From Paraphysomonas bandaiensis (Eukaryota > Chrysophyceae): a DNA stretch of 64,000 bases. Below are positions 1 through 13,032 of the stretch, one piece after another (the stretch's first letter is position 1; each line of letters opens with the position of its first letter). Under the pieces are notes generated by a model. The model saw only the letters and a list, made by a program, of their open reading frames with translations, did not search any database and had not been told where the DNA came from. The position numbers and the translations under genes are program-made. The stretch covers positions 744,001-808,000 of the forward strand of contig CBFFRP010000297.1 of assembly GCA_965644295.1 (NCBI GenBank), in the 5' to 3' direction.

Positions 1-600
1 TTCTGATGTTGTATTGTAGACATACACATAAATGAAGTGCAGTGTATGAGATCGTGTATCGTGATACATACCAGCAGCAGGTGTATTGTTGGCAACCCCA
101 AGGGGAGCGACCGAAGGTGCAGGTGGACCGGCAACACCAAGAGGAACTACTTAAGACACAAGATGATCGATCACACCAAGAGGAGCGGTTAAAGGTGCAG
201 GTGGGATCAAAGCAGGGGGAATAGGAAGCGTTCTAACGTTCACAATCAAATGATGTTATAATGTTTCGTCTGCTTGTCCTGGTTGGACCTCTCCACACGA
301 GTCCACTCTCCTCAATTCACTGTATGAGGCTCAGTGCTACAGCCTCGTGACGAAACACTGTCATGAAAACACATGTGACCTTCCTGGAAGGCAGTTATAA
401 GCCTGCAACTCTGAACTACTCAGTAAGAGTGTCATCTGAGAGTGGTATCAGCTCTGCGGCAGTCGGATGTATGTGTGTGTGTCTGTCTGTGTGCTCAGGA
501 GGTGTGATCCACACAACAATGAACACCTCATCCGATAAACCACACCTCCTGAGCACTCCTCACTGTCATCAACAATGTCACCATATTAGCACCAGAAGAT
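1..600. other. Left edge, no supported gene; 16-bp hairpin
   Basis: I see no recognisable gene here. A short open frame at about 42-224 encodes glutamine- and glutamate-rich near-repeats (QEE/HQEE units) and looks like degenerate tandem repeat sequence. It could be the tail of a gene outside the window. A perfect 16-bp inverted repeat (GTGCTCAGGAGGTGTG at 491-506, its complement at 541-556) could form a hairpin just before the tetranucleotide array. Confidence 0.4.
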
Positions 601-615
601 ACTGACGACTATAAG

Positions 616-1688
616 ATACATACATACATACATACATACATACATACATACATACATACATACATACATACATACATACATACATACATACATACATACA
701 TACATACATACATACATACATACATACATACATACATACATACATACATACATACATACATACATACATACATACATACATACATACATACATACATACA
801 TACATACATACATACATACATACATACATACATACATACATACATACATACATACATACATACATACATACATACATACATACATACATACAAACATACA
901 TACATACATACATACATACATACATACATACATACATACATACATACATACATACATACATACATACATACATACATACATACATACATACATACATACA
1001 TACATACATACATACATACATACATACATACATACATACATACATACATACATACATACATACATACATACATACATACATACATACATACATACATACA
1101 TACATACATACATACATACATACATACATACATACATAAATACATACATACATACATACATACATACATACATACATACATACATACATACATACATACA
1201 TACATACATACATACATACATACATACATACATACATACATACATACATACATACATACATACATACATACATACATACATACATACATACATACATACA
1301 TACATACATACATACATACATACATACATACAGACATACAGACATACATACATACATACATACATACATACATACATACATACATACATACATACATACA
1401 TACATACATACATACATACATACATACATACATACATACATACATACATACATACATACATACATACATACATACATACATACATACATACATACATACA
1501 TACATACATACATACATACATACATACATACATACATACATACATACATACATACATACATACATACATACATACATACATACATACATACATACATACA
1601 TACATACATACATACATACATACATACATACATACATACATACATACATACATACATACATACATACATACATACATACATACATACA
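616..1688. repeat. (TACA)n tetranucleotide microsatellite, about 1.07 kb
   Basis: An almost uninterrupted TACA array of roughly 268 units. Interruptions are single-base changes near 892 and 1138 and a CAGA doublet near 1331. All frames of the complement are open because a 4-bp unit yields a 12-bp MYVC period, so the long open frames here are repeat artefacts and not genes. The array ends about 100 bp upstream of the cysteine-synthase-like start, so its length could affect that promoter. A second array of the same motif in opposite orientation lies at 5047-5588. Confidence 0.97.
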
Positions 1689-1792
1689 TGTATAGTGTGT
1701 CCACTGGCAACGGTAGTAAGTGTTAGTGATTCACGCTCTCGTCTTCTATCCTCATTATCTCTCATAGAGTGTGTATATATCATCTGGTGGCA

Positions 1793-3107
1793 ATGGACTC
1801 CTCTCTCTCTCTCTCTCTGTCAGTGTCGTCAGTGGGGTTTGTAGCCTCTATCGGATGCGTGATCATCTATCAGAGATTCAGATATCGTCCATATGACTCA
1901 TACGCACAGACAAGAGACACACACAGAGCATATGAGCAGTTGATTGGCAACACGCCGATGACTAAACTCCTGAAAGCCTCTCAACTCACTGGATGTGAGA
2001 TCCTTGTTAAGGTAGAGGCCACGATGCGTGTATGTATGTATGATAGTGTTGTATTAGATGGAGAATATGAATCCTGGAGGGACAGGAAAGGATAGAGCTG
2101 CACAGAGAATGCTTCAAGATGCAGCAGAGAGGGGAGAGTTACAGCCTGGGGGTCATGTTGTTGAGGGCACGTCTGGAAGGTATTTCTCTCGATTGATGAT
2201 TATCTCTTGCTAATATTTTATCAAGTACTGGTATCGCCCTTGCTTGTCTGTGTCTTGCCCAGGGATACAAGCTTCATGTCGTCATGCCTGACGACCAGGC
2301 GGATGAAAAGCGCTCTATATTGGAGAGGTTTATTCCTGTCATTATCTGCTGTGCTTGTTTGACCTATAGTATGGCAGATTGGGTGTGGAAGTTACCGTAG
2401 TCCCGTGCTGCGCTATATCTAACGACAACCATTATGTGCGAGTAGCTCGCCGTATGGCGAAGGAGCTTAATGGGTTTTATGTTAATCAGTTTGAGAACAC
2501 AGCCAACTGTCAAGTGCACGAAGAACGCACTGGACCAGAGATATTGCGTCAATGTGGTTGTCCCCCAGATGCCTTCGTGATGAGTTCTGGAACCGGAGGG
2601 ACGATTGCAGGAGTCTCCCGGTGTCTAAAGAAGGCTTCGTCTAAAACTCAAATAGTCCTCGCGGACCCAGTCGGGTCAAGTCTTTTCCATCGTGTTGTGA
2701 ATGGTGTGTGCTACACAACACATCAGTCCGAGCGATCGATTCGGCGACACCGGTACGACTCGATTGTGGAGGGTGTAGGGTTAGATCGTGTTACCGCAAA
2801 CTTTGACAGAGCACAAATCGATACCGCCATCAGAGTACCTGATCAAGATATTATAGACACTGCACACTGGTTGCTTAAACAAGAGGGTTTATTTGTTGGG
2901 TCCTCTTCTGCACTGAACGTTGCGGTAGCATGTATGGTCGCACAGAAGCTTGGACCTGGCCATACTATTGTTACTGTTATATGCGACCACGGCAGTAGGC
3001 ACTTGTCTCGTTTTTGGAATCCGCAGTATGTGAGCAAATATAATATTGTGTGGCCGACGGATGAAAATGTAGTGCCGTCATATTTTAAAAGCGAAGAGTC
3101 GAAATGA
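1793..3107 (+). CDS. MCY1: Cysteine-synthase-like PLP enzyme with N-terminal membrane anchor (Mcy1/YGR012W type)
   Basis: Fold-type II pyridoxal-phosphate enzyme of the O-acetylserine sulfhydrylase/cystathionine beta-synthase family. Four exons were deduced: 1793-2011, 2058-2179, 2226-2327 and 2378-3107, joined by GT-AG introns of 46, 46 and 50 nt, giving about 390 residues. Visible motifs are LIGNTPM near residue 50, a PLP-lysine site K-M-E-N-M-N-P-G-G-T-G-K-D-R-A, the phosphate-binding T-S-G-S-T-G, and G-T-G-G-T in the last exon. A hydrophobic stretch directly after the start, followed by a basic YQRFRYR, resembles a signal anchor. This fits the yeast mitochondrial outer-membrane member Mcy1, whose substrate is not firmly established. 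The start is the ATG at 1793; the upstream in-frame GTG is not a plausible eukaryotic start. It is convergent with TRM13. Confidence 0.88.
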
Positions 3108-3704
3108 TTATGAACTATAAATTTTGAAACGAATGTACGAATAAAATTTCTCTAATTATAAGCTATAAGTTTTGAAAAAAATGTATAAATAAAATTTCTT
3201 TATTCACGATAATGCGTTGCGGAATATGTAATGTGTATCGTGTGTATTGTCGTGGTCATTACACATTTACACATTACACACAGTATAGGACTAGTAACCG
3301 CCGGTAGAATAATATGACATTGGTAGATACAGTACACCGCATGAATAAGGATAACTGGGTGAATTTAGTGCAATTCATTGAATAGTGAGGGACCATTTTT
3401 CTTATATATCTTTCTCTCAATATTGTTAATTTCCTGTACTGTTGTATATAACATAGACCCATAGCTCTGTGTATAGTGTATACCAATTCCAATGGTTACC
3501 TACAGAACGCTGTCCACCATCCGTCCCAAGTTTGCACTAGTTAGTAAATAATAGCTGCTTATCTAGCTTGACTAGTTTGTTCATTAAGTTTCTAATCTGG
3601 TTCTGACTCTTGAACGTCTATTGCTAAATAATAAATAAACAGGCATTTGCTACTCCGTCCACGATAGCGATATTCAATATTGTAATTCAAGAATATATAC
3701 TTCT
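3108..3704. other. Convergent intergenic region
   Basis: About 600 bp of AT-rich sequence between the 3' ends of the cysteine-synthase-like gene and TRM13. Two near-identical tracts with AATAAA-like polyadenylation signals occur around 3110-3200 (each reads AATAAAATTTCT), a local direct duplication of about 60 bp. I see no gene. Confidence 0.5.
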
Positions 3705-4880
3705 TTATTCTATCTTTTTACCAATCATCAACACGTTTTCAGGTGTCACACCCTCATCTATATACACTACAAGTCTAGCTTTTAAATTTAATTCGCGTTC
3801 TATGAACTGCATTCTGCCGTAATCCAGTAGACGCTTGCACACACGTCCCAGGTGTGCCCTAGCAGCATAGCTGGAAAAATATGGAGATGAGCCACCCTCA
3901 CAAGTACCCAAGTCTATCTCCTTCTCTTGTGATTCACTATCTAGCTTTTGTTGCTGTTGGTCAACAGTAAAACAGCCGCTCCATCGTCTCAAGATTTCGA
4001 ATTCCCCTTCCGACAATCCAGCAGTCTCTATAAGCCAATTCCTCGCAGCACAGTCAGACCAGGAGCATTTGCTATGACAGCAGAGAGCAATACAAATGCC
4101 CTGCAAGCATCCAGAATGGTGGCACAAATTCCGAAGGCCGTTGAGAGCGAGGTCTGTTGCTGCACCACATAGGTGCTTTCCCATCCCTACAACACCGCCA
4201 GAGGTGTATACAGAGCCGGAAGATTCACATAGTATTCGGAGGTCTACATCCTCTAGGTCAATGCGAGCACGAATACTTTTCATACCTTTAACATGCTCAG
4301 CCTTGTGCTTGTAAGCGGCACGCTCAATGCAAAGGAACACAGACTCGGGGTGCACTTTCTCTGAACACCCCATGTATCTCGATAATGACCCCTTTCCAGC
4401 CCCGAAGTCTATATACACCGCTGGCTTCAGAGTAGAAACAAGTCCCTCTTCTTGCATTAACTCCAACATCGCGTGCTCTTGTAGGCGGTGTTTCCGTGAG
4501 TTGGTAGGGTGGTCTCTAGCACAATTAAGACACTCTGATGATGCATCTATCAGCACTGGTGCAACTATAGTCTCAAACAACTGAAAAAATAATTGAGCCA
4601 GAGCATTCTCGTCTCTAATCAATCCATTCATCCCATCTATATGATTAAACCTATTGATACTTGCATTAAAGAACGGCTGTTGTTCTTCTTTGAATGCAGA
4701 GCATACACGCTCATGTCTACTGGATTTAATGGGTATCATTTGATTGCATCGATTGCATTTAATTCGTTCACCATGAAGTGGTTGATGTACTCTACAGTAA
4801 TCTGTTTCATTCAGAGCATCTCGACAACAAGGCACTCTTCCTTTGCCAGCATACTGGCATCTCTTTACGCTGCTCTCCAT
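3705..4880 (-). CDS. TRM13: tRNA 2'-O-methyltransferase TRM13
   Basis: Intronless gene for a 391-residue protein. TRM13 methylates the ribose 2'-OH at position 4 of the acceptor stem of tRNA-His, tRNA-Gly and tRNA-Pro. The family order is visible: a TRM13-type CCCH zinc finger at residues 8-32 (C-Q-Y-A-G-K ... Y-C-R-V-H), then a U11-48K/CHHC-type finger at about 42-60 (C-N-R-C ... R-H-E-R-V-C), then the methyltransferase domain. The AdoMet motif IDFGAGKG is at 157-164, followed by the family signature GMGKHLCGAATDLAL and C-C-H-S-K-C-S-W. I chose the ATG at 4880 because homology begins there; the frame stays open to 5033 but that extension does not look family-like. It is divergent from PYROXD1 across a 540-bp tetranucleotide array. 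Confidence 0.93.
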   Translation of the reverse strand: MESSVKRCQYAGKGRVPCCRDALNETDYCRVHQPLHGERIKCNRCNQMIPIKSSRHERVCSAFKEEQQPFFNASINRFNHIDGMNGLIRDENALAQLFFQLFETIVAPVLIDASSECLNCARDHPTNSRKHRLQEHAMLELMQEEGLVSTLKPAVYIDFGAGKGSLSRYMGCSEKVHPESVFLCIERAAYKHKAEHVKGMKSIRARIDLEDVDLRILCESSGSVYTSGGVVGMGKHLCGAATDLALNGLRNLCHHSGCLQGICIALCCHSKCSWSDCAARNWLIETAGLSEGEFEILRRWSGCFTVDQQQQKLDSESQEKEIDLGTCEGGSSPYFSSYAARAHLGRVCKRLLDYGRMQFIERELNLKARLVVYIDEGVTPENVLMIGKKIE

Positions 4881-5046
4881 ATCGAGAGACAAAACTTGCA
4901 AATTCCAAGAAATTTCTTCAATTAATTCTGTAAAATGAAGTGATTCATGTACAGTTAGTGCCCATAGAAGAACATAACAGCCGCTAGTTGTGCATATCTG
5001 ATGTTTCGATTCTACCAAATGCTGGACAGACACGCTGATCTGATGA

Positions 5047-5588
5047 AAGTATGTATGTATGTATGTATGTATGTATGTATGTATGTATGTATGTATGTAT
5101 GTATGTATGTATGTATGTATGTATGTATGTATGTATGTATGTATGTATGTATGTATGTATGTATGTATGTATGTATGTATGTTTGTATGTATGTATGTAT
5201 GTATGTATGTATGTATGTATGTATGTATGTATGTATGTATGTATGTATGTATGTATGTATGTATGTATGTATGTATGTATGTATGTATGTATGTATGTAT
5301 GTATGTATGTATGTATGTATGTATGTATGTATGTATGTATGTATGTATGTATGTATGTATGTATGTATGTATGTATGTATGTATGTATGTATGTATGTAT
5401 GTATGTATGTATGTATGTATGTATGTATGTATGTATGTATGTATGTATGTATGTATGTATGTATGTATGTATGTATGTATGTATGTATGTATGTATGTAT
5501 GTATGTATGTATGTATGTATGTATGTATGTATGTATGTATGTATGTATGTATGTATGTATGTATGTATGTATGTATGTATGTATGTAT
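5047..5588. repeat. (GTAT)n tetranucleotide microsatellite, about 540 bp
   Basis: About 135 units of GTAT/ATGT with one visible substitution (GTTT near 5182). It is the reverse complement of the motif at 616-1688. It fills most of the gap between the divergent TRM13 and PYROXD1 starts, so any shared promoter must lie beside or within it. Open frames through it are repeat artefacts. Confidence 0.97.
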
Positions 5589-5700
5589 TCAAGTTAGTTG
5601 CGTACGTGTGTGGAATGTGAGAAGTGTGCCTCTCTTCACACGGATATACATACATACACTCTCATCGATGTGTTTATCTATTATCTTTTAATCTACTCAG

Positions 5701-8700
5701 ATGTTATCAGAGGAACGTCTCCCGAAAAGAAAGAAACGTGTCCGTCATGATCAGGCGAGTCCCAGTGTCGTGGTTGTGGGGGGGGGCATTGCAGGGGTGT
5801 GCTGTGCTCAGGAGATCGCTCAGTTGTCGTATGACTATCGTGTCATTCTTGTATCAGCGAGCAGTACGCTAAAAGAAGTAAGTACACTGACCGACTGTAT
5901 CACATAAACCTCTACACCACTACAAAACACTATATAACACATATACACCTCTATATAACACATATACACCTCTATATAACACATATACACCTCTATATAA
6001 CACATATACACCTCTATATAACACATATACACCTCTATATAACACATATACACCTCTATATAACACATATACACCTCTATATAACACATATACACCTCTA
6101 TATAACACATATACACCTCTATATAACACATATACACCTCTATATAACACATATACACCTCTATATAACACATATACACCTCTATATAACACATATACAC
6201 CTCTATATAACACATATACACCTCTATATAACACATATACACCTCTATATAACACATATACACCTCTATATAACACATATACACCTCTATATAACACATA
6301 TACACCTCTATATAACACATATACACCTCTATATAACACATATACACCTCTATATAACACATATACACCTCTATATAGCACATATACACCTCTATATAAC
6401 ACATATACACCTCTATATAACACATATACACCACTATATAACACTATATAACACATATACACCACTACAAAACACTATATAACACATATACACCTCTATA
6501 TAACACTATATAACACATATACACCTCTACATAACACTATATAACACATATACACCTCTATATAACACATATAACACATATACACCTCTATATAACACTA
6601 TATAACACATATACACCACTACAAAACACTATATAACACATATACACCACTATATAACACATATACACCTCTATATAACACTATATAACACATATACACC
6701 ACTACAAAACACTATATAACACATATACACCTCTATATAACACATATACACCACTATATAACACTATATAACACATATACACCTCTATATAACACATATA
6801 CACCTCTATATAACACTATATAACACATATACACCACTACAAAACACTATATAACACATATACACCTCTATATAACACTATATAACACATATACACCACT
6901 ACAAAACACTATATAACACATATACACCTCTATATAACACATATACACCTCTATATAACACTATATAACACATATACACCACTACAAAACACTATATAAC
7001 ACATATACACCTCTATATAACACATATACACCTCTATATAACACTATATAACACATATACACCACTACATAACACTACAGAACACATATACACCTCTATA
7101 TAACACATATACACCTCTATATAACACTATATAACACATATACACCACTACATAACACTACAGAACACATATACACCTCTATATAACACATATACACCTC
7201 TATATAACACTATATAACACATATACACCACTACATAACACTACAGAACACATATACACCTCTATATAACACATATACACCACTACATAACACTACAGAA
7301 CACATATACACCTCTATATAACACTATATAACACATATACACCACTACATAACACTATATAACACATATACACCTCTATATAACACATATAACACATATA
7401 CACCTCTATATAACACATATACACCACTACAAAACACTATATAGCACATATACACCACTATATAACACATATACACCTCTATATAACACTATATAACACA
7501 TATACACCACTACAAAACACTATATAACACATATACACCTCTATATAACACTATATAACACATATACACCACTACATAACACTATATAACACATATATAC
7601 CACTACATAACACTACAGAACACATATACACCTCTATATAACACATATACACCTCTATATAACACTATATAACACATATACACCACTACATAACACTACA
7701 GAACACATATACACCTCTATATAACACATATACACCTCTATATAACACTATATAACACATATACACCACTACATAACACTACAGAACACATATACACCTC
7801 TATATAACACATATACACCTCTATATAACACTATATAACACATATACACCTCTATATAACACTATATAACACATATACACCACTACATAACACTACAGAA
7901 CACATATACACCTCTATATAACACATATACACCACTACATAACACTACAGAACACATATACACCTCTATATAACACTATATAACACTATACACCTCTATA
8001 AAACACTACATACACCTCTATATAACACTATATAACACATATACACCTCTATATAGCACATATGCGCCACTATATAACACTATATAACACATATACACCA
8101 CTATAAAACACTACATACACCTCTATATAACACTATATAACACATATACACCACTACATAACACTATATAACACATGCACACCTCTATATAATACTATAT
8201 AACACATATACACCTCTATATAACACATATACACCTCTATATAGCACTATAAAACACTATATAACACATATACACCTCTATATAACACTATACACCACTA
8301 TATAACACACATACACCACTAAATAACACTATATAACACATATAGACTGTGCATAGCACTATATAACACATATACACCTCTATATAACACTATACACCAC
8401 TATATAACACACATACACCACTAAATAACACTATATAACACATATAGACTGTGCATAGCACTATATAACACATATACACCTCTATATAACACTATATGAC
8501 ACATATACACCTCTCTATAACACTATATAGCACTATACACCACTATAAAACACTACATACACCTCTATAAAACACTATATAACACATGCACACCTCTATA
8601 TAATACTATATAACACATATACACCTCTATATAACACATATACACCTCTATATAGCACTATAAAACACTATATAACACATATACACCTCTATATAACACT

Positions 8701-11700
8701 ATATAACACTATACACCACTATATAACACACATACACCACTATATAACACATATAGACTGTGCATAGCACTATATAACACATATACACCTCTATATAACA
8801 CTATATAACACATATACACCTCTATATAACACTGTACACCACTATATAACACATATACACCTCTATATAACACTATAGAACTCTATATAACACATATACA
8901 TTACTACATAACACTACAGAACACATATACTCCTCTATATAACACTATATAACACTCTTCACCACTATATAACACATATACACCTCTATATAACACTATA
9001 AAACACTATATAGCACATATACACCTCTATATAACACTATAGAACTCTATATAACACATATACACCACTACATAACACTACAGAGCACATATACACCTCT
9101 ATATAACACTATACACCACTATATAACACTACATACACCTCTATATAGCACTATAAAACACTATAGAACACTATACACCACTATATAACACTACAGAACA
9201 CATATATCCACCTCTATATAACAGATATACACCTCTATATAACACTATATAACACATATACACTTCTATATAACACATATACACCACTATAGAACACTAT
9301 AAATACTATAAAACACTATACACCACTATATAACACTATATAACACTGTACACCACTATATAACACATATACACCTCTATATAACACTATATATACCTCT
9401 CTATAACACTATATAACTCTGTGTAACACATGTACACTACATAACACATATTCACCACTATATAACACTATGTAACACATATACATCACTATAGACTAAA
9501 TAATACGTGTACACAATTATATAACACATCTATAACACTATATAACACATATACACCACTATAGACTGTATAATACATGTACACCTCTATATAACACTCT
9601 ATATAACACATGTACATCACTAAATAACTCTATATTACAAATATACACCACAGTATAACACTGTATAACACATATTCACCACTATATAACACATCTACAA
9701 CACTATATAACAGTTGTACACAACTATAGACTATGTATAGCACAATATAACGCTATATAACACATGTACACCACCATATAAGTCTATATAACACATCTAG
9801 AACACTATATAAGAGTTGTACACAACTATAGACTATATATGACGCAATATACACCACACTACATCCCTGTATAACACTATATAATACATATACATCTCAA
9901 TAGACTGTATAGAACAATTTACACCACTCTGTAACACATATACTCCACTATAGACTATATATAACACTGTATAATACATGTACACAATTATACAACACAT
10001 CGATAACACTATACAACACATAAACACCACTATAAACTAACTATATATAACACTATATATAACACATTAACACCACTATATAACACTATATAACAAATAT
10101 ACACCACTAGAACACTATATAAGAGTTGTACACAACTATAGACTATATATAACACAATGTACACCACAATAGACTGTATATAACTCATATACACCACTAT
10201 ATAACACATATATCTCTATATAGCGCTGTATAACACATACACACCACTCTATAACGCTATAGACACCTACATATAACGTACATATCTCTATATAATACTC
10301 TATAACACTTATACACCACTATAGGCTATACATAACACACTAGACACCACTATATGTATCACTATAGACACTACTATATCACACAATATACACTACTATA
10401 GACTATATATAGCACACTAGACACCAATGTATAACACATATAACATTATATATACCAGTATATAACACTATGCACTATATGCTACACATATATCAGTGTA
10501 TAGTACTATATAACACTATATAAAACGTTTTGACACTAGATATAGCAGGTGTATATAATACTTTAATAAAACACTGTATATAGCAATATATAACATAACA
10601 TACAACATTGCATAACATGTGTGCTGTGTGTTCTCTATAGGCGAAGAGTGTCATGAAAGTGACTGACAACCTTGAAGAGATCAGTGTGTTTGAACGCCGT
10701 GCTGATTATTTTAAAATCGATAATCCGAGAATCGAAATAATTGACGGAGTCGTCGAATACATAAGTTTGGATGATCAGGAAGTCGTTCTTTCAACAGGTA
10801 CATGAAGCATCTTAAAGTGTTAGTTAACTGATTTGATGAATACAGGTTCAACTATCAGCTACCGAAAGTTATGCTTGTGCACAGGCGCTGTACCTTCTCT
10901 TTTTGCTGAGAATATACCTAATATTATTGGCGTCCGCGATTTGGAGGTACTGTTTCTGCGGCTTACTGTCTATGAAGTACTTACTATGTGCAGTCTGTGG
11001 AAGGGATGGTGCAGCGACTTCGGTCCGCACGAAGAGTCGGAGTGGTCGGAAATGGCGGCATCGCACTGGAGCTCATTCACACGGTGCTGTAGAATAGTAC
11101 ACACGTATAGTCACTAACTGTGCAACAGCTTAAGTTTTGCGACGTTGCGTGGGTTGTGAAAGACAACTATATTGGGAACTCTTTTTTTGATGCTTCAGCT
11201 TCAGCTTTCATTGCTTCGTCAATGCATGCTGCTTACCCCAATGACGACAACACTGAAGTATCTGTGGAGCCGCACAGTGATGTGACCGCCGTTGTGTCCC
11301 CAATTGGGCCATATGATGACCGGGTAGCTGAAGGGAAGCATATCCATGGAGGGGCCATTGGTCCCGAATGGGTTCACAAGACCGGACTGGTGAGCACTTT
11401 GCTTCCTCCCGAGGTAACATCGAGGCAGGGTGCATTGCGGGTTGAGTACGGACAGCAGGTGTGTGCCGTGCATGTCAAAACACCTCCGAGTGGGATGTGG
11501 GTTAGAGTGGGAAATGTGGAAGGCGACATTCCCCCAGCGCTACCGGCTGAACACTGGAATGACTCGTTTTCGCTGCATTTATTAACCACTGAGGGAAAGG
11601 TAGGTTGCGTTCTATTTACGAATCCCGTATTGACTGTCGTGGTGTAGTTAATTGGCTGTGACTTCGTGGTATCAGCTACCGGTGTGACTCCTTGCACGTC

Positions 11701-12621
11701 ATACCTAAGTAGTACCCCTGCAATTTCCCGAGATAGCGTTGGCGGAATTATTGTGAACGAACACATGCAAACCTCACGCAAGAACGTTTATGCGGCTGGA
11801 GATTGTTGTAGTGTTCAACTGAACCCGGATGAGAGCGACAATCATCAGCACCATTGGTTCCAGATGCGCTTGTGGTCTCAAGTGAGACATTCTCCAGTAA
11901 TACGTACTTATTTCATGTGGTGTCTGTCCAGGCTCGAGTAATGGGGATAACAGCCGCCCAGTCGATGCACTGTGACTATGTCAAAGAATCACTGCCAGAA
12001 GGTGCCAAAGACACCGCACCAGAGTTCTGGCCCACCATGTTCAATATATTTGCCCATATAACCCATTTCTTTGAGTATAAGGTGAAAGAACAGTTGGGTA
12101 TTCTTTGTTGAATTAATAAGTGCGCAGGTAGTGCTGTTAGGGAGATTCAATGCACAGGGACTTGGTGAAGAAGTTGAGAAGAGCGTGCGGGAGATGGTGA
12201 TTACTAAAGGTGTGCTTTAAGTTCCAGATATATATTGGCGTGATTAATGCCCCGTACTGTGTTTGTACACAGCCTTCAATACTGATTAACACATGTTCAT
12301 GTAGATGGCTTGGTAGATCACAAACACAGACATCAGGTGTCCCAGGGCCAGAACTTTCCTGAGGCGGAGGAGATGACTTGCTACTGCTCTCCTGCGGATT
12401 TAGTAGAGAGGCACAAAATAGAGATATGGACCCGAATAACTCCTGGAGAAGAGTATATAAAATTGGTAGTGAAACATGGCAAGGTCATAGGAGCCCTGCT
12501 TATTGGGGACACTGACCTGGAAGAAGTGTTTGAAAACCTAATTTTGAACGAATTAGACGTTAGTCGATACGGTATCGGTCTTCTCGATCCTGATATTGAT
12601 GTGGAGGAATACTTCGACTGA
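5701..12621 (+). CDS. PYROXD1: PYROXD1-like pyridine nucleotide-disulfide oxidoreductase
   Basis: FAD/NAD(P)H-dependent class I flavoprotein. The animal homologue is a nuclear-cytoplasmic reductase that protects the tRNA ligase RTCB from oxidation. Nine exons were deduced: 5701-5877, 10641-10797, 10846-10946, 10994-11083, 11129-11599, 11648-11881, 11932-12081, 12128-12209 and 12305-12621 (592 residues). Phases agree throughout. Visible motifs are FAD site [19 protein letters not shown] site [35 protein letters not shown] and the family C-terminus [12 protein letters not shown]. The N-terminus carries a basic PKRKKR, a possible nuclear signal. A polypyrimidine-CAG directly precedes the ATG, so a 5' UTR intron is possible. 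Intron 1 is 4,763 bp and minisatellite-filled; the other introns are 45-95 nt. Confidence 0.9.
5915..10600. repeat. 21-bp minisatellite filling PYROXD1 intron 1
   Basis: From about 5930 to 6430 the unit CTCTATATAACACATATACAC (21 bp) repeats about 23 times with almost no change. Beyond that, variants with ACTATATAACA, CCACTACAAAACA, CCACTACATAACA and CTACAGAACA modules form longer-period repeats to about 8000. The pattern then decays steadily into diverged copies up to the 3' splice site at 10640. The gradient from homogeneous at the 5' side to degenerate at the 3' side suggests expansion near the donor end. The array contains no gene. Confidence 0.95.
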
Positions 12622-13032
12622 CGATGATTTAGGTACTGGTGGAAATGCAATCAGAGAAACTGGTCGTGTATTGCATTTCGAAATTGTGAAAGCAGTTCGA
12701 TTCTGAACTGGCAGCAACCTGGAACTACTCCATCTAGCAGAGAGTAGCGTACAATATTTTGAGTAGGCTATTGTGAAGTACTCATTTATAAACCGAATAT
12801 GTGTCTCTGACACAGTCGCTTTTCCATTTAATTGATATATACGGTTCAATTTTTATATAATAATCTGGCTTGTGTGAGATTATATATTATATAGAATACA
12901 TATTTATCTTTCCTTCTAGCCCGCAATAAATCATATATCTCTATAAGTTCAATATCATTAAAATCGATCAACACACTCTATTACTTTGCACAATGCTAAT
13001 CTACTTGGTTACATATATCTATCCGAGACTAA
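12622..13032. other. Convergent intergenic region
   Basis: 411 bp between the 3' ends of PYROXD1 and the SNF2 gene. It is AT-rich with no reading frame of note and carries an AATAAA-like signal on the + strand near 12925. Confidence 0.45.

Noticed and set aside
578-1783. Very long open frames of (MYVC)n through the TACA array
   Set aside because: A 4-bp repeat without stop codons is open in every frame; there is no protein-like composition.
5001-5691. Long (MYVC)n and (HTYI)n frames through the GTAT array
   Set aside because: Same repeat artefact on both strands.
5835-6465. Minus-strand repetitive proteins (MCYIEVY)n and (YVLYRGV)n
   Set aside because: They are translations of the 21-bp minisatellite inside PYROXD1 intron 1.
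5915-8000. Regular repeats considered as a CRISPR array
   Set aside because: Contiguous tandem units with no unique spacers, in a eukaryotic intron.
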